Assembly (NCBI RefSeq): GCF_001424025.1
Contig: NZ_LMPZ01000002.1
Coordinates: forward strand, 230,446 to 294,445
DNA length: 64,000 nucleotides
Source of the DNA: Brevundimonas sp. Leaf363
GTDB lineage: Bacteria > Pseudomonadota > Alphaproteobacteria > Caulobacterales > Caulobacteraceae
Direction of reading: 5' to 3'
The notes beneath the pieces are model-generated. The model saw nothing but the letters and a program-made list of their open reading frames with translations. It had not been told where the DNA came from and searched no databases. Within the stretch, counting starts at the first letter, position 1. Each line of letters starts with the position of its first letter. Shown here one piece after another: positions 19,691 to 27,630 of the stretch. Both the position numbers and the translations under genes were made by a program.

Positions 19691-20110
19691 CTATTCGGAT
19701 CGGTTGGTCGACGGCTGGACCGCGACGGTCGCCGGGGCGCCCACGCTGACGATCACGCCCTCGTGGCCCTCCTTGGCGATCGAATAGGTCGCCGCGTCGC
19801 GCAGCAGGGCGTCCTGGCAGGCCTGGTCGTTCGGGCGGCCCAGGTCGGCGCAACCCTGACGCGCCGCATCGGCCCAGCCGCGCACCCGCCGCGTCGCCGC
19901 CTCGGCCCGCTTGATCGATGCCTCGTCCTCAGCCGCCGCCTGGGCGATCAGCGCCTGGCGCGCGCCCTGCTGGTATTGCAGCTCGGCCTGGCCGGCCATC
20001 TTGCGCTCCCAAACCTTATAATAGGGGCAGCCGACCAGGCCGCCGCCGAACAGGATCAGAGCCAGCAGGCACAGAACGCCCAGGATGCTCCAGGACTGAC
20101 GGTCGGACAT
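19691..20110 (-). CDS. Small single-pass membrane protein, 139 aa, inside the tol cluster
   Basis: From an ATG at 20110 (MSDRQSWSILGVLCLLALILFGGGLVGCPYYKVWER) the protein has one N-terminal membrane helix with a Gly/Cys-containing end (GGGLVGCPYYKVWERKMAGQAEL), followed by a helical, Ala/Gln-rich periplasmic or cytoplasmic part and a short tail. The VGC stretch is not a good lipobox because it lies late in the helix. It sits between ybgC (29 bases upstream) and tolQ, all on one strand. Proteins with this GCPxYxVWxxxxxGxAxL pattern resemble membrane-anchored SPFH-associated or phage-like small proteins, but I do not assign a function. Confidence 0.7.
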   Translation of the reverse strand: MSDRQSWSILGVLCLLALILFGGGLVGCPYYKVWERKMAGQAELQYQQGARQALIAQAAAEDEASIKRAEAATRRVRGWADAARQGCADLGRPNDQACQDALLRDAATYSIAKEGHEGVIVSVGAPATVAVQPSTNRSE

Positions 20111-20139
20111 CGGCTTTCCCCTCCGGTGAGGCGATGAAT

Positions 20140-20613
20140 CTAACCGGCGGTGGCGCCCGACGCCAGCCACGGCGTCGTCTTGGCCTGCATGTCGCGACTG
20201 GGCCGGCGGGGGCGGCCGTCCATGTGGATGAAGACGGCGACCACTTCGGCGGTGCACAGCACTTCGCCGTCCCGCTCGACCGACTGGCGGATCATGAGGC
20301 GCGCGCCCTTCGCGCCCGTGAAGCGGGTCCGCACGATCAGGGCCTCATCGATCCGTGCGGGCTTGAGGTACTTCAGGTCCAGGCTGGACAGGGCGAAGGC
20401 GGCCGGCTCGGGATCCGCGGCAAGATCCCAGTGGCCGACCCCGATCACGCGCAGGAAGTCGCTGCGCCCGCGCTCGAAGAAACGCACGTAGCTGCCGTGA
20501 TAGACCAGACCAGTGAAGTCCGTGTCCTCGTAATAGACCCGCACCGGCAGCAGGTGATCGAGGCCCTCGGTGCGGCCGGCGGTCGGTTGGTCGGTGGCGC
20601 TCATCGTCGACAT
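20140..20613 (-). CDS. ybgC: Tol-Pal-associated acyl-CoA thioesterase YbgC
   Basis: Hotdog-fold thioesterase of 157 residues. The family signature is present: VRVYYEDTDFTGLVYHGSYVRFFERGRSDFL, with the catalytic Asp (YEDTD) and the VYHxxYxxFFERxR motif. LKYLKPARIDEALIVRT and a C-terminal edge strand follow. In many proteobacteria ybgC heads the tol-pal operon, as here. The start at 20613 or the second ATG at 20604 are both possible. Divergent from the glycosylase gene (84-base shared promoter region). Confidence 0.93.
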   Translation of the reverse strand: MSTMSATDQPTAGRTEGLDHLLPVRVYYEDTDFTGLVYHGSYVRFFERGRSDFLRVIGVGHWDLAADPEPAAFALSSLDLKYLKPARIDEALIVRTRFTGAKGARLMIRQSVERDGEVLCTAEVVAVFIHMDGRPRRPSRDMQAKTTPWLASGATAG

Positions 20614-20697
20614 ATCGGCCCGAGCGGCGCGGGCGACAACAGCCGTTTCCCGCGGCCGTTCGGCTTGTTCGACGGGCGACGCGCGCTAGGCTGGCGT

Positions 20698-21366
20698 ATG
20701 GCCGTCCCTCCGACCCCCGACCAGATCGCCCAGGCGCGTCTTGCGCTGGTCGCCGCCGATCCGGCGCTGGCGCGGGCCGACGCCCAGACGCCGGCGTTCG
20801 AATGGCGCGCGCGCACAGGCGGGTTCGAGGGTCTGTTCCGCATGATCGTGGAGCAGCAGGTCTCCGTCGTCGCCGCCGCCGCCATCTGGAAGCGGGTGGT
20901 CGAGGGGTTGGACGGGGCGGTGGCCGCCGACGCGGTGCTGGGCAAGGACATCGAGACGCTGCGCGGGTTCGGCCTGTCCATCCAGAAGGCCAGGTATGGC
21001 CATGAGATCGCCCGCGCCCAGCTCGAGGGCGGCGTCGATTTCGACCATCTCGAGCGACTGGACGACGTTGAGGCGACGGCCGCGCTGGTCTCCATCAAGG
21101 GCGTAGGCCTGTGGACCGCTGAGACCTTCTTGATGTTCTGCGAGGGTCGCACCGACGTCTTCCCCGCCGGTGACATCGCCTTGCAGGAGGCGCTGCGCTG
21201 GGCCGATCGGATGGAGGCGCGGCCGTCGACCAAGGCCACATACGCCCGCGCCGAAGCCTGGGCCCCGCATCGCAGCGTGGCGGCGCATCTGCTGTGGGGC
21301 TGGTACGGCGGCGTGAAGCGCGGCGACGTCCAGCTCGAAGCCGCCGAGACCCAGGCGGCGGCATGA
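20698..21366 (+). CDS. DNA-3-methyladenine glycosylase II (AlkA/HhH-GPD)
   Basis: Base-excision repair glycosylase of 222 residues. It has the helix-hairpin-helix SIKGVGLWTAETFLMF and, 20 residues on, the catalytic Asp of the GPD loop (DVFPAGDIALQEAL). The upstream part GFEGLFRMIVEQQVSVVAAAAIWKRV carries the IVxQQxS motif of the AlkA family. It lacks the extra N-terminal beta domain of E. coli AlkA, like the short AlkA2-type enzymes. The ATG at 20698 is where family similarity begins; the open frame extends to 19918 as a shadow of ybgC. Confidence 0.9.
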   Translation: MAVPPTPDQIAQARLALVAADPALARADAQTPAFEWRARTGGFEGLFRMIVEQQVSVVAAAAIWKRVVEGLDGAVAADAVLGKDIETLRGFGLSIQKARYGHEIARAQLEGGVDFDHLERLDDVEATAALVSIKGVGLWTAETFLMFCEGRTDVFPAGDIALQEALRWADRMEARPSTKATYARAEAWAPHRSVAAHLLWGWYGGVKRGDVQLEAAETQAAA

Positions 21367-22025
21367 CCCCCTTGGTCGATCCCGAAACCGCTCGCGTCCT
21401 GACCGATCCGGTCACGGTTCTGGGCGCCCTGGACTTCCTGGGCGTCGCGGTCTTCGCCGCGACCGGCGCTCTGGCCGCCGCGCGGGAGAAGCAGGACCTC
21501 GTCACCTTCGCCTTCTTCGGCGCCATCACCGGCGTGGGCGGCGGCACCCTGCGCGACGTCTTGATCGGGGCGCCGGTCTTCTGGGTGCAGGACTGGCGCT
21601 ACATCGCCGTCTGCCTGGCCGCCTCGCTGGCCATCTGGATGCTCGGGCCGAGGCCGTGGCGGTTTCGGCTGTTGCTGTGGCTCGACGGGTTCGGCCTGGG
21701 CGCCTATGGCGTCATGGGCGCGGCCAAGGCCTGGGCCTTTGGCGTGCCGCCGCTGATCTGCATCGTCATGGGCGCATTAACCGCCTGTTTCGGCGGCATC
21801 GTTCGCGACCTTTTGGCCGGCCAGCCGTCGATCCTGTTGAGGCGCGAGGTGACGGTGTCCGCCGCGCTTCTGGCCGCGACCGTCTTCGTGGTCCTGCGCG
21901 CGTTGAGCGTCGAGCCCTGGCCCGCGGCCTTCGTGGCCGCGCCCTGCGGCTTCGCCCTGCGCGCCGGGGCGCTGTTGTGGGGCTGGAGCCTGCCGGCGTT
22001 TCCGGGCGGGCCAGAGGCCCGCTGA
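21363..22025 (+). CDS. TRIC cation channel family protein (UPF0126)
   Basis: A 220-residue membrane protein with about seven helices arranged as two related halves: ALDFLGVAVFAATGALAAARE ... FFGAITGVGGGTLRDVLIG, and WLDGFGLGAYGVMGAAKA ... CIVMGALTACFGGIVRDLLAG. The paired GxGGGxxRD motifs are the hallmark of bacterial TRIC/YicG channels. The ATG overlaps the stop of the glycosylase gene (ATGA), so the two are translationally coupled, without known functional connection. Confidence 0.93.
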   Translation: MTPLVDPETARVLTDPVTVLGALDFLGVAVFAATGALAAAREKQDLVTFAFFGAITGVGGGTLRDVLIGAPVFWVQDWRYIAVCLAASLAIWMLGPRPWRFRLLLWLDGFGLGAYGVMGAAKAWAFGVPPLICIVMGALTACFGGIVRDLLAGQPSILLRREVTVSAALLAATVFVVLRALSVEPWPAAFVAAPCGFALRAGALLWGWSLPAFPGGPEAR

Positions 22026-22159
22026 CTGTCGCCGAACCGACACCGCGTCGTCATGGCGAAGCGTCCGAATCGGGGCTAGGCTGGAGCCACTGACTAGGGA
22101 AGGAGACGCGTCTTCAGTCCTGTCGCCTCCATATCCCTTCGCGTTCGCGGGAGGGCCTG

Positions 22160-22720
22160 ATGCAGGTCCTGACCCGTCCCCCCAGCGGCTGGCCGGCGCT
22201 GGTGCTGAACGCTGATTTCCGGCCCCTCAGCTATTACCCCCTGTCTATCTGGCCCTGGGAAGAGGCGGTGAAGGCCGTCTATCAGGAGCGGGTCGAGGTG
22301 GTGTCGCTGTACGACAAGGTCGTGCGCAGCCCGTCAGTCGAGATCCAGCTGCCCAGCGTCATCGCGCTGAAGAGCTATATCGATCAGGACCGCCAGCCGG
22401 CCTTTACGCGCTTCAACGTCTTCCTGCGCGACGGCTTCACCTGCCAATATTGCGGCGACCACACCGAGCTGACATTCGACCACGTCATCCCGCGCAGCCG
22501 GGGCGGTCGCACCACGTGGGAGAACATCGTCGCCGCCTGCGGGCCGTGCAACCTGCGCAAGGGCGGCCGCACGCCGGAGCAGGCCTCCATGCCGATCCGT
22601 CGCCGGCCTGACCGACCCAGCGCCTGGCAGCTGCAACACGCCGGCCGCCGCTTCCCGCCGCACTACCTGCACCAGAGCTGGCTCGACTACCTCTACTGGG
22701 ACATCGAGCTGGAGCCTTAG
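22160..22720 (+). CDS. HNH endonuclease
   Basis: A 186-residue protein with an HNH/beta-beta-alpha-metal nuclease domain at about 90-145. The zinc knuckle CQYCG is followed by LTFDHVIPRSRGGRTTWENIVAACGPCNLRKGGRT, giving the catalytic DH, the central Asn and the second CxxC. The N-terminal region PALVLNADFRPLSYYPLSIWPWEEAVKAVY is conserved in this subfamily, which is widespread in alphaproteobacteria and not part of a restriction or phage locus here. GGGAGG upstream of the ATG supports the start. It ends in a 4-base overlap with the convergent TonB-like gene. Confidence 0.9.
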   Translation: MQVLTRPPSGWPALVLNADFRPLSYYPLSIWPWEEAVKAVYQERVEVVSLYDKVVRSPSVEIQLPSVIALKSYIDQDRQPAFTRFNVFLRDGFTCQYCGDHTELTFDHVIPRSRGGRTTWENIVAACGPCNLRKGGRTPEQASMPIRRRPDRPSAWQLQHAGRRFPPHYLHQSWLDYLYWDIELEP

Positions 22721-23469
22721 GGCGTGGGTGTCGTCGCGGCGGGCGGAGCCGGGGCGTCGGAGATTTCGCAGGCGTAGATGGCGCAGTAGCGGCCACGCAC
22801 GCCGGTCGTGGGGTCGTCTTCCGGCACGAAGTCGCTGAGCAGCGTCTTCATGTCGGTGATCGTGGGCTCGGGGGCCAACGGCGGCTCTCCCATCCTGATC
22901 CGTTCGAGGTCCGCCTCGTCGAGATATCGGCTCAGGAAGGCTACGGTCATCCGGCGAAACGGAAGGGCTTCGCGCAGCCAGGGCGTCACCGTTTCAATCC
23001 GATCCAGAGCCAATCCACCGACGGGCGTGATGCTGGCCTCCATCGGTATCTCGCCCATCTGCGCGGCGATGATCTCGGCCAGCTCCTTGGCGCGAGCGGA
23101 CGGCTCCGGCCCGCGGTAGGGCGTCCGTTTCGGCATCCGGTCGGCGTAGTCAGCCATCCGGAAGTTGATGCGAAATTGAGTTCGCCGCGCCACCGGCTCG
23201 CCATCCAGCACGGCGGGTCGCATCCGTGCTCCCGCCATCGACTCCAGAGCCAGCTGTTCGAAACCGAGGCCGTCAGGTGAGGCGGCGACGACCTCACACT
23301 GGTCCATCGTGCCGTCGACTTCCGCGACACAGCGGAGCGTCACCCGACTGTCCACGCGGATGAAGGCGGCGAAGTCCGGATATTGGGGCTGGGGACGCTG
23401 CACCCAGTCCGGCGGCGTGAAGTTGGCTTCCTGCTGCAGGGCCAGCGCCAGAAGGGCGGTCACGATCAT
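22717..23469 (-). CDS. Secreted protein with TonB-like C-terminal domain, 250 aa
   Basis: From the ATG at 23469 the precursor has a short signal peptide (MIVTALLALALQQ), then a TonB C-terminal-type domain at about 20-110 (RPQPQYPDFAAFIRVDSRVTLRCVAEVDGTMDQCEVVAASPDGLGFEQLALESMAGARMRPAVLDGEPV), with a disulfide-capable Cys pair. The remaining 130 residues are unrecognised and contain a second Cys pair near the end (YCAIYACEI). TonB-box-binding domains without a membrane anchor are frequent in Caulobacterales. The frame is open upstream to 23601 but the signal peptide fixes the start. Confidence 0.75.
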   Translation of the reverse strand: MIVTALLALALQQEANFTPPDWVQRPQPQYPDFAAFIRVDSRVTLRCVAEVDGTMDQCEVVAASPDGLGFEQLALESMAGARMRPAVLDGEPVARRTQFRINFRMADYADRMPKRTPYRGPEPSARAKELAEIIAAQMGEIPMEASITPVGGLALDRIETVTPWLREALPFRRMTVAFLSRYLDEADLERIRMGEPPLAPEPTITDMKTLLSDFVPEDDPTTGVRGRYCAIYACEISDAPAPPAATTPTP

Positions 23470-23865
23470 GATGAAGCCCCGGCCGACGAACGTCGGCAAA
23501 AGACCATCGAAAAACGACTTTGGCGAGAGAAAGTGTGAGCGGCCCGACCGTTCTGTCGGGGGGGGGCGTATGGGCCGGGCCGCTGCTAGCGGCTTCCGCA
23601 TGAAGCAGGGGGCCGCGCGTTATCAATCGCCGGGCGTGCGATCGGTTCCGACGGGCGCGCGGATTTGCGGGTATAAGCGAAGCGCCTTTCTGTCACCGTC
23701 ATCCTCGGACTTGATCCGAGGATCAGGCGCCGATCGTGCTGGACAAGTGGCGGCTCACAGCGCGGCGTTTCAGCCTTTCCTGATTGCGCACCGACAACTT
23801 GATCCTCGGACCAAGTCCGAGGATGACGGGCGGGAAGGAAGTGCCCGCCTCCCCGCAACGGCCCT
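23470..23865. other. 396-base intergenic region with palindromic repeat
   Basis: Between the TonB-like gene (divergent side) and the tldD stop. The only structure seen is the inverted pair of palindromic repeats at 23697-23830. Short open frames on both strands run through the repeat and are not convincing. Confidence 0.6.
23697..23830. repeat. Inverted pair of intergenic palindromic repeats
   Basis: Two near-identical units face each other. In the first, ATCCTCGGA (23701-23709) pairs with TCCGAGGAT (23715-23723). In the second, ATCCTCGGA (23802-23810) pairs with TCCGAGGAT (23816-23824). The second unit plus flanks (ending GATGACGG) is the reverse complement of the first (starting CCGTCATCC). 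This GTCATCCTCGG-type element is a widespread intergenic repeat in alphaproteobacterial genomes. Confidence 0.85.
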
Positions 23866-25296
23866 CTAAACCGCCGTGCCGCCCACCGTCAGGCCGCCCA
23901 TCTTCAGGCTGGGCTGGCCGATGCCGACCGGGACGCCTTGCCCCGCCTTCCCGCAGGTGCCGACGCCGGGGTCGAAGGCGAAGTCGTCGCCGATCATTTC
24001 GATCTTGGTCAGCACCGTCGCGCCGTCGCCGATCAGGGTCGCCCCGCGCACCGGGGCGGTGATGCGGCCGTCCTCGATCAGATAGGCCTCGGTGCACTGG
24101 AAGACGAACTTGCCGTTGGTGATGTCCACCTGGCCGCCGCCGAAGTTGGCGGCGAACAGGCCACGCTTCGTGTTGGCGATCATGTCGGCCTGGCTGTCCT
24201 TGCCCGCCTCCATGAAGGTGTTTGTCATGCGCGGCATGGGCATGTGGGCAAAGGACTGGCGCCGGCCGTTGCCGGTGGCCTGGGTGCTCAGCTGACGGGC
24301 CGACAGGCGGTCGTGCATCAGCCCGACCATGATCCCGTCCTCGATCAGGACGGTGCGCGACGTCGGCGTGCCCTCGTCGTCGATGCTGAGCGAACCCCGG
24401 CGACCCGCGATGGAGCCGTCGTCAACCACGGTCACGCCCGGCGCGGCGACACGCTTGCCCATCATGCCGGTGAAGACCGACGAGCCCTTGCGGTGGAAGT
24501 CGCCCTCGAAGCCGTGGCCGATGGCCTCGTGCAGCAGGACGCCGGGCCAGCCGGCGCCCAGGACCACGTCCATCTCGCCTGCCGGACAGTCGACGGCGTC
24601 CAGATTGATCAGGGCCTGACGCAGCGCCTCGTCGACCTGTCCCTGCCAGCGGTCGGGCGCGATCCACGCCTCGAAACCCGAGCGGCCGCCGACGCCCGTC
24701 GAGGCGGTTTCCCGGCGGCCGTCCTTCTCGACGGTGACCGAGATGTTCAGGCGAACGAGCGGTCGGACGTCGCGCAGCAGGCGGCCGTCCTCTCGCAGGA
24801 TCTCGATGGCCCGGCGCTCGCCCATCAGGGAGGCGGAGACCTGGACCACGCGCGGATCGCGCGCGCGGGCGAAGGCGTCGATCTCGCCGAGCAGGGTGAT
24901 CTTGTCCGAGAAGGCCGGCGCGGCCAGCGGATCGACCTCGTCGTAGAGCTTCTGGTTGGTGGCGCGGGGGGCCTGGGCGACAAGGGCCGCGTGACCCGAC
25001 TTGGCCAGGGCGGCGCTGTCGGCGGCGCGCTTCAGGGCCGCGCCGGAAATCTCGTTGGCGTGGGAGTAGCCGGCCGTCTCGCCCGCCACGACCCGCAGGC
25101 CGAAGCCCTCGCTCGCATCGTACGACGCCGACTTCAGTCGCCCGTCGTCGAACACCAGCGCTTCGCTCTCGGTCCGCTCCAGAAACAGTTCGCCGTCGTC
25201 GGCGCCGGTCAGCGCGCCCTTGAGGATGTCGAGCGCCTCGTCGGCGCCGACGCCGGACGCGTCGAGCAGGGAGGGAGGCGAGGTGTGCAGGGTCAT
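23866..25296 (-). CDS. tldD: Metalloprotease TldD
   Basis: A 476-residue TldD subunit of the TldD/TldE (PmbA) zinc protease, which degrades unfolded peptides and matures some RiPPs. The active-site motif HEAIGHGFEGD (HExxxH plus downstream residues) is present at about 265, preceded by VVLGAGWPGVLLHEA. N-terminal landmarks are ALVFDDGRLKSASYDASEGFGLRVV; the C-terminal Cys in GTCGKAGQGVPVGIGQPSLKMGGLTVGG is the zinc ligand region. tldE is not in the window. Confidence 0.95.
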   Translation of the reverse strand: MTLHTSPPSLLDASGVGADEALDILKGALTGADDGELFLERTESEALVFDDGRLKSASYDASEGFGLRVVAGETAGYSHANEISGAALKRAADSAALAKSGHAALVAQAPRATNQKLYDEVDPLAAPAFSDKITLLGEIDAFARARDPRVVQVSASLMGERRAIEILREDGRLLRDVRPLVRLNISVTVEKDGRRETASTGVGGRSGFEAWIAPDRWQGQVDEALRQALINLDAVDCPAGEMDVVLGAGWPGVLLHEAIGHGFEGDFHRKGSSVFTGMMGKRVAAPGVTVVDDGSIAGRRGSLSIDDEGTPTSRTVLIEDGIMVGLMHDRLSARQLSTQATGNGRRQSFAHMPMPRMTNTFMEAGKDSQADMIANTKRGLFAANFGGGQVDITNGKFVFQCTEAYLIEDGRITAPVRGATLIGDGATVLTKIEMIGDDFAFDPGVGTCGKAGQGVPVGIGQPSLKMGGLTVGGTAV

Positions 25297-25342
25297 GGCT
25301 GGAAAGTAGGGCTTGGGGCGCGGTTCGTCACCTGCGGCCCCT

Positions 25343-25396
25343 CTCTTTCGTCATTCTTCGGCGGGGCGAAGCGGAGACCGGGGGATGACGAAAGAG
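25343..25396. repeat. Inverted repeat between tldD and the EamA transporter
   Basis: CTCTTTCGTCAT (25343-25354) is perfectly complementary to ATGACGAAAGAG (25385-25396), with an inner hairpin CTTCG/CGAAG. It lies in the shared promoter region of two divergent genes and belongs to the same class of long intergenic palindromes as other elements in this window, though with different sequence. Confidence 0.7.
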
Positions 25397-25452
25397 AAAG
25401 GCTATCGGGTGAAGGCAAAGACAGAACCGGCGACTTGGCCTAGAGCGCGCCC

Positions 25453-26361
25453 ATGCGTTTCTCCCCGCGCGCCCTCGCTCTGATCGTCCTGCTGTTATCC
25501 GCCTGCGTGCTCGGCCTCGCCCCCATCCTAGTGCGGTTGACCGAGACAGGACCGGCGGCGGCGGGCTTCTGGCGCTTCGCCTTCGCCCTGCCGATCCTGG
25601 TCCTGCTCGCGGGTCGGCCGGGCGGCGAGGGGATTGGTCGGCCGGGCAAGTGCATGCTGCTGGCCGGGTTGTTCTTCGCGCTGGATCTCAGCTTCTGGCA
25701 CTACGGCATCGTCATGACCTCGGTCGCGAACGCGACCGTGCTCTGCAACCTGACGCCGGTGGTGGTGACCCTGTTCGGCTGGTTTGTGCTGAAGGAACGT
25801 CCAGGGCCCCTGTTCATCGTGGCGCTGGTGGTGGCCATGGGCGGGGCGTTCGCCATGGCGGCGGGGGCGGCCAAGGGCCAGGGGACCAACCCGCCGCTGG
25901 GCGACCTGTTCTCCCTGTCGGTGGCGCTCTGGTACGCCGGCTACTTCCTGGCGGTGAAGGCGGCGCGGGCGACGGCGGGGGCCATGCGGACCACGCTGTG
26001 GGCCACGCTGGTGGGAACGCCGCTTTTGCTGACCGTCGCCCTGGTGCTGGGCGAGGACATTCTGCCCGAGACCGGGGCGGGCTGGGCCGCCTGCATCGGA
26101 ATGGGCGTGATGCACGTGGCGGGTCAGGGCGGGGTGGCCTGGGCGCTGGGACGGCTGCCCGCCTCGCTGACGGCGGTGACCATCCTGGTCCAGCCGATCG
26201 TGGTGGCGATCCTGGGCTGGTTCGTCTTCGGCGAGACGCTGGCGCCGGTCCAGGCGCTGGGCGGCGCGCTTGTGCTGGGCGCGGTCGTTCTGGCGCAGGT
26301 TTCCGCCGCCAGAACGAAAACGGGCGCGAAAGCCGAAGCATCCGCGCCCGTCGAAACCTGA
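25453..26361 (+). CDS. EamA/DMT-family transporter
   Basis: A 302-residue inner-membrane protein with about ten helices in two EamA repeats (about 8-140 and 155-290). Typical marks are the N-terminal half ending VANATVLCNLTPVVVTLFGWFVLKERPG and the C-terminal SLTAVTILVQPIVVAILGWFVFGETLAPVQALGGALVLGAVVLAQ. Substrate is not predictable; many relatives export amino acids or small metabolites. The end of the gene is followed by a short GATCCCG hairpin shared with the convergent cold-shock gene. Confidence 0.88.
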   Translation: MRFSPRALALIVLLLSACVLGLAPILVRLTETGPAAAGFWRFAFALPILVLLAGRPGGEGIGRPGKCMLLAGLFFALDLSFWHYGIVMTSVANATVLCNLTPVVVTLFGWFVLKERPGPLFIVALVVAMGGAFAMAAGAAKGQGTNPPLGDLFSLSVALWYAGYFLAVKAARATAGAMRTTLWATLVGTPLLLTVALVLGEDILPETGAGWAACIGMGVMHVAGQGGVAWALGRLPASLTAVTILVQPIVVAILGWFVFGETLAPVQALGGALVLGAVVLAQVSAARTKTGAKAEASAPVET

Positions 26362-26375
26362 TCCCGAACGGGATC
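26360..26375. terminator. Short hairpin between convergent genes
   Basis: GATCCCG (26360-26366) pairs with CGGGATC (26369-26375). It separates the transporter stop and the cold-shock protein stop. It is short and has no strong T-run, so its efficiency as a terminator is doubtful. Confidence 0.35.
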
Positions 26376-26383
26376 TAAGGGCC

Positions 26384-26587
26384 TTAGAGGACCTTGAGGT
26401 TCACAGCCGAGGTCTTGCCGCGCTGGGATTCCAGCTCGTACTCGACCTTGGCGTTCTCATCGAGACCGGCAAGGCCGGCCTTCTGAACGGCGGTGATGTG
26501 AACGAACACATCCGCGCCGCCGCTTTCGGGTTGGATAAATCCAAAGCCCTTGGTGGGGTTGAACCACTTGACCGTACCGGTCGCCAT
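26384..26587 (-). CDS. Cold-shock protein (CspA family)
   Basis: A 67-residue single cold-shock domain RNA chaperone. RNP1 (KGFGFI) and RNP2 (VFVH) are intact, in [20 protein letters not shown] and [13 protein letters not shown]. The ATG at 26587 has GGAGA upstream; longer in-frame starts are rejected on family length. The roughly 200-base upstream gap could hold a long regulatory leader as in other csp genes, but no specific structure was identified. Confidence 0.95.
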   Translation of the reverse strand: MATGTVKWFNPTKGFGFIQPESGGADVFVHITAVQKAGLAGLDENAKVEYELESQRGKTSAVNLKVL

Positions 26588-26784
26588 GTCAGCGTCTCCG
26601 TAAACGCGCGTTTTCCAGGCAGGCGCCCATTGGGGTCGCCCGTCAGCCCATCTGGATAGCTCGTTCAACGAAGGAGCAAGACACGGGTTTGGACCCCGCG
26701 CAAAATCCGGACTGCACAGGTCTTGTCTCGCGCAATTTCGAGGCGGTCAACAGCAAAGCGATTCGCGCCGCAGGCGAGCGGCAG

Positions 26785-27564
26785 TCAGCCGCCGGCCGGT
26801 CCGGTCGCGCACAGGCCGCGCGGGGCGCCGTCGACATGCAGATGGTCGCGGTGGGCGGCGTTGTAGTCGGGCGTCAGGACGGTCGAGAACACGCGGCAGG
26901 CGCCGTCGCGCAGGCTGTGCAGGAACCGCTCTCCATCCGCCCCCGCCGGGCCCTGGCCGCTCCAGTCATTGGCGACCGAGACCTGTCGACCGTCGGCCAA
27001 TCGGATCGCGGCGATGTCCAGCGCATTGGCGCGCGCATGCTCGCTGGGCCGGTCGCCCGTGTCGGTCGATCCATAGATGCGGCGGCAGGAATAGCTGCCG
27101 AAGTTCTCCACGGCCGCGGGGGCCGAGCCATAGATGTCTCGCGCGGTGGGGCGCAGCACCTGCCGGTCCCAGATGACATAGCGAACGGCCAGCGGGCATT
27201 GCATGACCAGCCCGCCGGGGCGCAGCGGCGTGATGTCGCCGCCGGTGATGCGAACCGCCCCGCGCACCTGACAGAAGCCGCCGTCGTCACGGTCCTCGAC
27301 CCGCTCGACCTTTACGCCCGCCGCTCGCAGAGCCTGGATGCAGGCGTCGGTGGCGCCGGCGACCTGTTCCGGCGGTGCGGCCACCGGCAGTTCGAAATCC
27401 GCCACCTTGGACGCGGTCGCGGCGCCGATGGGATGGTCAAGGCTGAGCGGCCGCCAAGGCAGATCCTGCGGCGGCGCATAGACGTTGAGCAGCACGAACA
27501 GGGCGCAGGCCGCCAGGCCGGTCTCCCACAGAAGATTCCAGAAGTCGGCGACGTCACGCTTCAT
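26785..27564 (-). CDS. Extensin-like C-terminal domain protein
   Basis: A 259-residue protein with one N-terminal membrane anchor (about 8-28, LLWETGLAACALFVLLNVY). The extensin_C domain (PF06904 type) at about 70-255 shows CQVRGAVRITGG, MQCPLAVRYVIW, YSCRRIYGS, EHARANALDIAAI and the terminal HRDHLHVDG. This resembles the DD/LD-carboxypeptidase VanY-like metal site (SEHxxxxAxD, HxxHxH), suggesting peptidoglycan cleavage in the periplasm, but activity is not proven for the family. The next minus-strand gene upstream is a serine hydrolase. Confidence 0.88.
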   Translation of the reverse strand: MKRDVADFWNLLWETGLAACALFVLLNVYAPPQDLPWRPLSLDHPIGAATASKVADFELPVAAPPEQVAGATDACIQALRAAGVKVERVEDRDDGGFCQVRGAVRITGGDITPLRPGGLVMQCPLAVRYVIWDRQVLRPTARDIYGSAPAAVENFGSYSCRRIYGSTDTGDRPSEHARANALDIAAIRLADGRQVSVANDWSGQGPAGADGERFLHSLRDGACRVFSTVLTPDYNAAHRDHLHVDGAPRGLCATGPAGG

Positions 27565-27630
27565 GCCGGCGCAAGATGGAGCGGGCCGGTGATGGGAGCA
27601 ATCCCCGATCCTGCGGCATCGCCGCTGGAT

